Source: CAJPNN01 sp041844735
GTDB lineage: Bacteria; Bacillota; Clostridia; Peptostreptococcales; Anaerovoracaceae
DNA: 43,357 bases
Assembly (NCBI GenBank): GCA_041844735.1
Contig: JBGZBP010000036.1
Span: 1 to 43,357 of the forward strand
Direction: 5' to 3'
In this document: piece by piece, positions 40,545 to 43,357 of the stretch
Layout: each line of letters starts with the position of its first letter
How positions within the stretch are numbered: position 1 is the first letter of the stretch
Made by a program: the position numbers and the translations under genes
The notes under the pieces: model-generated
What the model was told of the DNA's origin: nothing
Seen by the model: only the letters and a program-made list of their open reading frames with translations
Databases searched by the model: none

Positions 40545-41711
40545 TCATGTGTTATATGTGTTTGTTGAAACATAATCGTTCATAACGGGCTGTAAGCCTG
40601 ATTTTTTTAGGCTTTCGTATATGTCACGGACACTACGACGGTCTGCAATTTCAAACTGTTCATCGCCTTGGCTTTTCTTATCGGTATGTTCTCCGATGCC
40701 TGTGCTTACGCCTGCAGAAATTTTGGTTGCAGCAAGTCCCACAACATTATCTCTAAAAACGCCTCTTTCTCTGGTGGAAATAGTCAGCATGGCAAAGGGC
40801 ATAAAAATTCTGTAAGCACACATTATTTGCAGAAGTTGTCGTTCGTTTACCTTGTTGTAGGATAGAGAGGTGCTGTTAACAGCGGGTCTCAGCCTCGGGC
40901 ATGAGAATGATATTTCAGCCCATGGGTATTTTTTTTGAATCAGATTCGCATGCAGCCCTGTGGCAAAAGCATCCTTTCTAAAATCGGAGAGCCCGAGTAA
41001 TGCGGCAAAGCCGACACCTCTCATACCCGCCATTAAGGCACGCTCTTGTGCATGGAATCTGTAAGGGAATATTCTCTTGTGTCCTGCGGGATGAAATTTT
41101 TCATACTGTTCTGAGTCATAAGTCTCTTGAAAAACCGTAATGTAGTCTGCTCCGCAGTTTCTCAAATACTCATATTCATCAACATTCATAGGGTAGATTT
41201 CAAGCCCTGTATTTTTAAAATATTTTTTTGATATTTTACATGCTTCTCCAATATATTCGACGTCCGACGCTGAGCGAGATTCTCCGGTCAGAATCAGTAT
41301 TTCTTCAAGACCGGTTTCGGATATTGACTTCATTTCTTTTTCGATATCAGGGGCATCAAGCTTTGCTCTGCGTATCTTGTTCTTACAGTTAAAGCCGCAG
41401 TAGGTGCAGTGATTTTCACAGTAGTTTGAAATATAAAGCGGAGTAAAAAGGGATACCGAGTTTCCGAAGTGTCGGCGAGTTTCGATTTTCGCTTTTTTTG
41501 CTAGCTCTTCAAGGAAAGGCTCTGCTGCCGGAGACAACAGAGCTTTAAAATCTTCCAATGAACATCTTGTATTAGCCAATGCAGTTTCTATGTGCGTTGG
41601 AGTATATTTCTCAGGGGCATAGGAATTCATTTCGTCCATTACCTGATTAAAGATATCGTGAGAAATAATTTGCATATCAGGAAGGTAGTTCATATGATTG
41701 ATCTTGTTCAT
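40545..41711 (-). CDS. thiH: 2-iminoacetate synthase, radical SAM
   Basis: ThiH cleaves tyrosine with a 5'-deoxyadenosyl radical to give 2-iminoacetate, the C-N unit of the thiamine thiazole. The 388-residue protein has the cluster motif C98-x3-C102-x2-C105 (NYCENHCTYCGFNC), GLEEILILTGES, and the C-terminal region STRERGVFRDNVVGLA. Use of ThiH rather than the oxygen-dependent ThiO fits an anaerobe. GGAGG lies inside the end of thiG, nine bases before the ATG, and the genes are separated by five bases. Confidence 0.95.
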   Translation of the reverse strand: MNKINHMNYLPDMQIISHDIFNQVMDEMNSYAPEKYTPTHIETALANTRCSLEDFKALLSPAAEPFLEELAKKAKIETRRHFGNSVSLFTPLYISNYCENHCTYCGFNCKNKIRRAKLDAPDIEKEMKSISETGLEEILILTGESRSASDVEYIGEACKISKKYFKNTGLEIYPMNVDEYEYLRNCGADYITVFQETYDSEQYEKFHPAGHKRIFPYRFHAQERALMAGMRGVGFAALLGLSDFRKDAFATGLHANLIQKKYPWAEISFSCPRLRPAVNSTSLSYNKVNERQLLQIMCAYRIFMPFAMLTISTRERGVFRDNVVGLAATKISAGVSTGIGEHTDKKSQGDEQFEIADRRSVRDIYESLKKSGLQPVMNDYVSTNTYNT

Positions 41712-41716
41712 TATTC

Positions 41717-42493
41717 TCAGTCCTCCAAAAATCCTGTTAAAGGCGAACTGGCTGCTCCGCCTTTTTCTATGATGCGTCCCAGCCCTGCAAGGTATGCTGC
41801 TCTTCCGGCGGCGATGGCATTTGCAAAGGCTCCTGCCATCGCTGCCACATCTCCCGATGTGGCGATGGCGGTGTTCGCCATCACGGCGGCGACTCCCATC
41901 TCCATGGCTTCACATGCTTGAGACGGGGAGCCGATTCCTGCATCTACGATTATCGGTAAATCTATTTCATCGACTAATATACTTATGAATTCCTTTGTTG
42001 CGAGCCCCCTGTTGGAGCCTATAGGTGAGGCCAGAGGCATTATGGATGCAGCTCCGGCATTGACCAAGTCCCTGGCAACGTTGAGGTCGGGGTACATGTA
42101 CGGCATTACGATAAATCCCTCTTTTGTCAATAATTCAGTAGCCTTTATGGTTTCGTAGTTGTCGGGCAAAAGATATTTACTGTCACGAATAACTTCCACT
42201 TTTATAAAATCTCCGCATCCGAGTTCTCTTGCCAGCTTACCTATTCTCAGAGCTTCTTCCGCATTTCTGGCTCCGGATGTGTTTGGCAAAAGGGTGATGC
42301 TATCAGGGATATAGTCCAATATACTTTGGCTGTCGGAGTTTGCACGTCTTACGGCTAAAGTGATTATTTCAGCCTGTGCGTTTTCTATCGCAGCTTTAAT
42401 AAGCTCCAAGTCATATTTCCCCGAGCCGAGGATGAACCTGGATGAAAATTCTTTATTCCCTATTATGAGCTTGTCTTGTACGCTGTTTTCCAT
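41717..42493 (-). CDS. thiG: Thiazole synthase
   Basis: ThiG joins ThiS-thiocarboxylate, 2-iminoacetate and deoxyxylulose 5-phosphate to form thiazole phosphate. The 258-residue TIM barrel has SRFILGSGKY, LPNTSGARNAEEA, the Schiff-base lysine K98 (DFIKVEVI), and phosphate-binding MPLASPIGSNRGL and DAGIGSPSQACEAMEMG. Its neighbours supply all three partners (ThiS, ThiF, ThiH). The ribosome binding site is weak (AAGGAT well upstream), and a small hairpin lies between it and thiF. Confidence 0.96.
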   Translation of the reverse strand: MENSVQDKLIIGNKEFSSRFILGSGKYDLELIKAAIENAQAEIITLAVRRANSDSQSILDYIPDSITLLPNTSGARNAEEALRIGKLARELGCGDFIKVEVIRDSKYLLPDNYETIKATELLTKEGFIVMPYMYPDLNVARDLVNAGAASIMPLASPIGSNRGLATKEFISILVDEIDLPIIVDAGIGSPSQACEAMEMGVAAVMANTAIATSGDVAAMAGAFANAIAAGRAAYLAGLGRIIEKGGAASSPLTGFLED

Positions 42494-42505
42494 TTTTCAA
42501 TTTTG

Positions 42506-42522
42506 AATCCTTGAAAAGGATT
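42506..42522 (-). other. Small hairpin between thiF and thiG
   Basis: A perfect 7-bp stem AATCCTT/AAGGATT with a 3-base loop, just before thiG. It includes the only ribosome-binding-site-like AAGGA, so it could lower thiG translation; this is inference. Confidence 0.4.
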
Positions 42523-42533
42523 GTTCCTTTCAA

Positions 42534-43184
42534 TTAATATTTGTCCGTATTCAGAATTTGTTGTATTACCAGATTTGCTTGGTGCCCGGCACATACGAGG
42601 ACCCTGGGAGCCATGAGACCGATGCCCGAGTATGCGTCGCTTGTTTCATCTCCGCATACGAAGAGCCGCTTCATTACACGTCGGCTCTTAACGAGGTTTG
42701 CATCGCCGTAACCTGCCATCCCGGAGACGGCGATGCAGACGCTCGCCGGGCATCGCTCAAGCACTGCGTTTACCAGTGATGCTTTTTCCTCCGGAGCATC
42801 GAAAGCTTCGCATACTATCGGATATTCGGACAGCAGCATTGAAGTGTTTTCCGGATCGATTTTTATCTGCTTTTTCTCCACATGGATGTACGGATTGATT
42901 TCTTTCAAAATGCGTTCGAGGGCATCTGTTTTCGGAATGCCGATATCACGAACTGTATAAGCCTGCCTGTTCAGATTGCTGATATCCACAAAATCAAAAT
43001 CTATTATTCCAAGATGTCCTACTCCGGATCTTGCCAGCATGACAGCTGTGTGTGAGCCTATTCCTCCAAGTCCGGCAACGGCAACCTTGGCAGCTTTAAG
43101 TTTACTATGCACGGATGGGGAAAACCTCTGATCTTTGCTCTTGTCAAAATCTATCTCTGCCGGCATATAATTATCAGGTTTCAC
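42534..43184 (-). CDS. thiF: ThiF-family sulfur-carrier adenylyltransferase
   Basis: ThiF adenylates the C-terminal glycine of ThiS so that sulfur can be added. The 216-residue short form has the nucleotide-binding VAGLGGIGSH, the IDFDFVDISNLNRQAY segment with the conserved Asn/Arg, and IPKTDALERIL. It lacks the C-terminal zinc CxxC pairs of MoeB or long ThiF, as is usual for the short clostridial form. The start is GTG at 43184; the ATGs in the overlapping GATGATGTG run straight into stops. Its ribosome binding site GGAGGAGG is also the coding end of thiS. Confidence 0.92.
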   Translation of the reverse strand: MKPDNYMPAEIDFDKSKDQRFSPSVHSKLKAAKVAVAGLGGIGSHTAVMLARSGVGHLGIIDFDFVDISNLNRQAYTVRDIGIPKTDALERILKEINPYIHVEKKQIKIDPENTSMLLSEYPIVCEAFDAPEEKASLVNAVLERCPASVCIAVSGMAGYGDANLVKSRRVMKRLFVCGDETSDAYSGIGLMAPRVLVCAGHQANLVIQQILNTDKY

Positions 43185-43185
43185 A

Positions 43186-43357
43186 TCATCCTCCTCCTAC
43201 AAAGCTCACGATTTCCACGTTATCTCCGTCCGAAGCAAAAGTATTGCTGTACATATTTTTCGGCAAAATATCTCCGTTCATTTCTACGGCAACCTTATCA
43301 GGATGATAGCTTTGTTGCTCCAACAGTGACAATATGGATGTTTCTGATGGGATATTC
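43186..43357 (-). CDS. thiS: Sulfur carrier protein ThiS, C-terminal part (cut by right edge)
   Basis: The reverse strand from the window edge encodes 56 residues of a ubiquitin-like protein, with VAVEMNGDILPKN near the middle, GDNVEIVSFVGGG at the end, and a TGA stop. The C-terminal GG is the site that becomes the thiocarboxylate donating sulfur to thiazole. The N-terminus lies outside. Its last codons, GGA GGA GGA, double as the ribosome binding site of thiF. Confidence 0.93.
   Translation of the reverse strand, partial: NIPSETSILSLLEQQSYHPDKVAVEMNGDILPKNMYSNTFASDGDNVEIVSFVGGG

Noticed and set aside
42494..42533. TPP riboswitch for the thiamine genes
   Set aside because: Only 40 bases between thiF and thiG and none of the conserved TPP aptamer sequence; if one exists it lies upstream of thiS, outside the window.

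Overview
The window is an almost gap-free, moderately AT-rich bacterial chromosome segment. It carries strong AGGAGG-type ribosome binding sites, several TTG/GTG starts, an SLH-domain S-layer gene, a NiaR-type niacin repressor, a DUF951 gene after serS and the clostridial gene order rho / yqhQ (DUF1385) / prmC / rpmE / prfA / sua5 / rpiB / upp. Together these point to an anaerobic, low-GC Gram-positive of class Clostridia. A lineage near the Peptostreptococcales / Family XIII group is a guess from overall flavour, not something the sequence proves. No tRNA, rRNA, CRISPR array, phage module or intact insertion sequence was seen.

Layout. (a) 1-2.5 kb: the 3' end of a probable nucleotide-sugar dehydratase and two tandem LytR-CpsA-Psr wall-polymer ligases. 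(b) 2.6-14.6 kb: a dense plus-strand housekeeping run of glpX, rho, yqhQ, prmC, rpmE, prfA, sua5/tsaC, rpiB, upp, tyrS, an ApbE lipoprotein and an AMP-forming acyl-CoA synthetase. PrmC methylates the release factor encoded two genes downstream. (c) 14.6-15.5 kb: a DUF1858 CxxC protein next to a hemerythrin-like di-iron protein, resembling a split ScdA/YtfE repair system. (d) 15.6-20.6 kb: cell-surface block with an SLH + GLUG beta-solenoid protein and the likely major S-layer protein. The latter has a near-consensus promoter, a long structured leader, biased codons and two 3' hairpins. (e) 20.6-22.2 kb: an AT-rich accessory island with two 35-bp repeats and an autoinhibited Fic protein whose promoter is overlapped by a perfect inverted repeat. 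(f) 22.2-31.7 kb: a zinc-ribbon membrane protein, an ATP-type PEP carboxykinase-like protein, a UPF0182 membrane protein, an atypical long glutamine synthetase with a UVR-like tail, serS and a 59-codon DUF951 gene. (g) 31.7-33.2 kb, minus strand: an Orn/Lys/Arg decarboxylase. (h) 33.4-40.5 kb, plus strand: surE, a tetranucleotide-repeat tract, an isochorismatase-fold hydrolase, a TSCPD protein, tex, then a PfoR/EIIC-like membrane protein, niaR and an M18 aminopeptidase. (i) 40.5 kb to the end, minus strand: thiS(partial)-thiF-thiG-thiH for the thiazole half of thiamine.

The most interesting items are the S-layer mRNA leader, where one C-rich segment can form either of two mutually exclusive stems just before the ribosome binding site; the Fic gene with its palindromic promoter; the NiaR-linked EIIC-like transporter candidate behind a promoter that contains a TGTC-TT-GACA palindrome; and the glutamine synthetase carrying a UvrB/UvrC-like C-terminal motif. 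I saw no wholly new multi-gene defence or biosynthetic system that I could defend from sequence alone.
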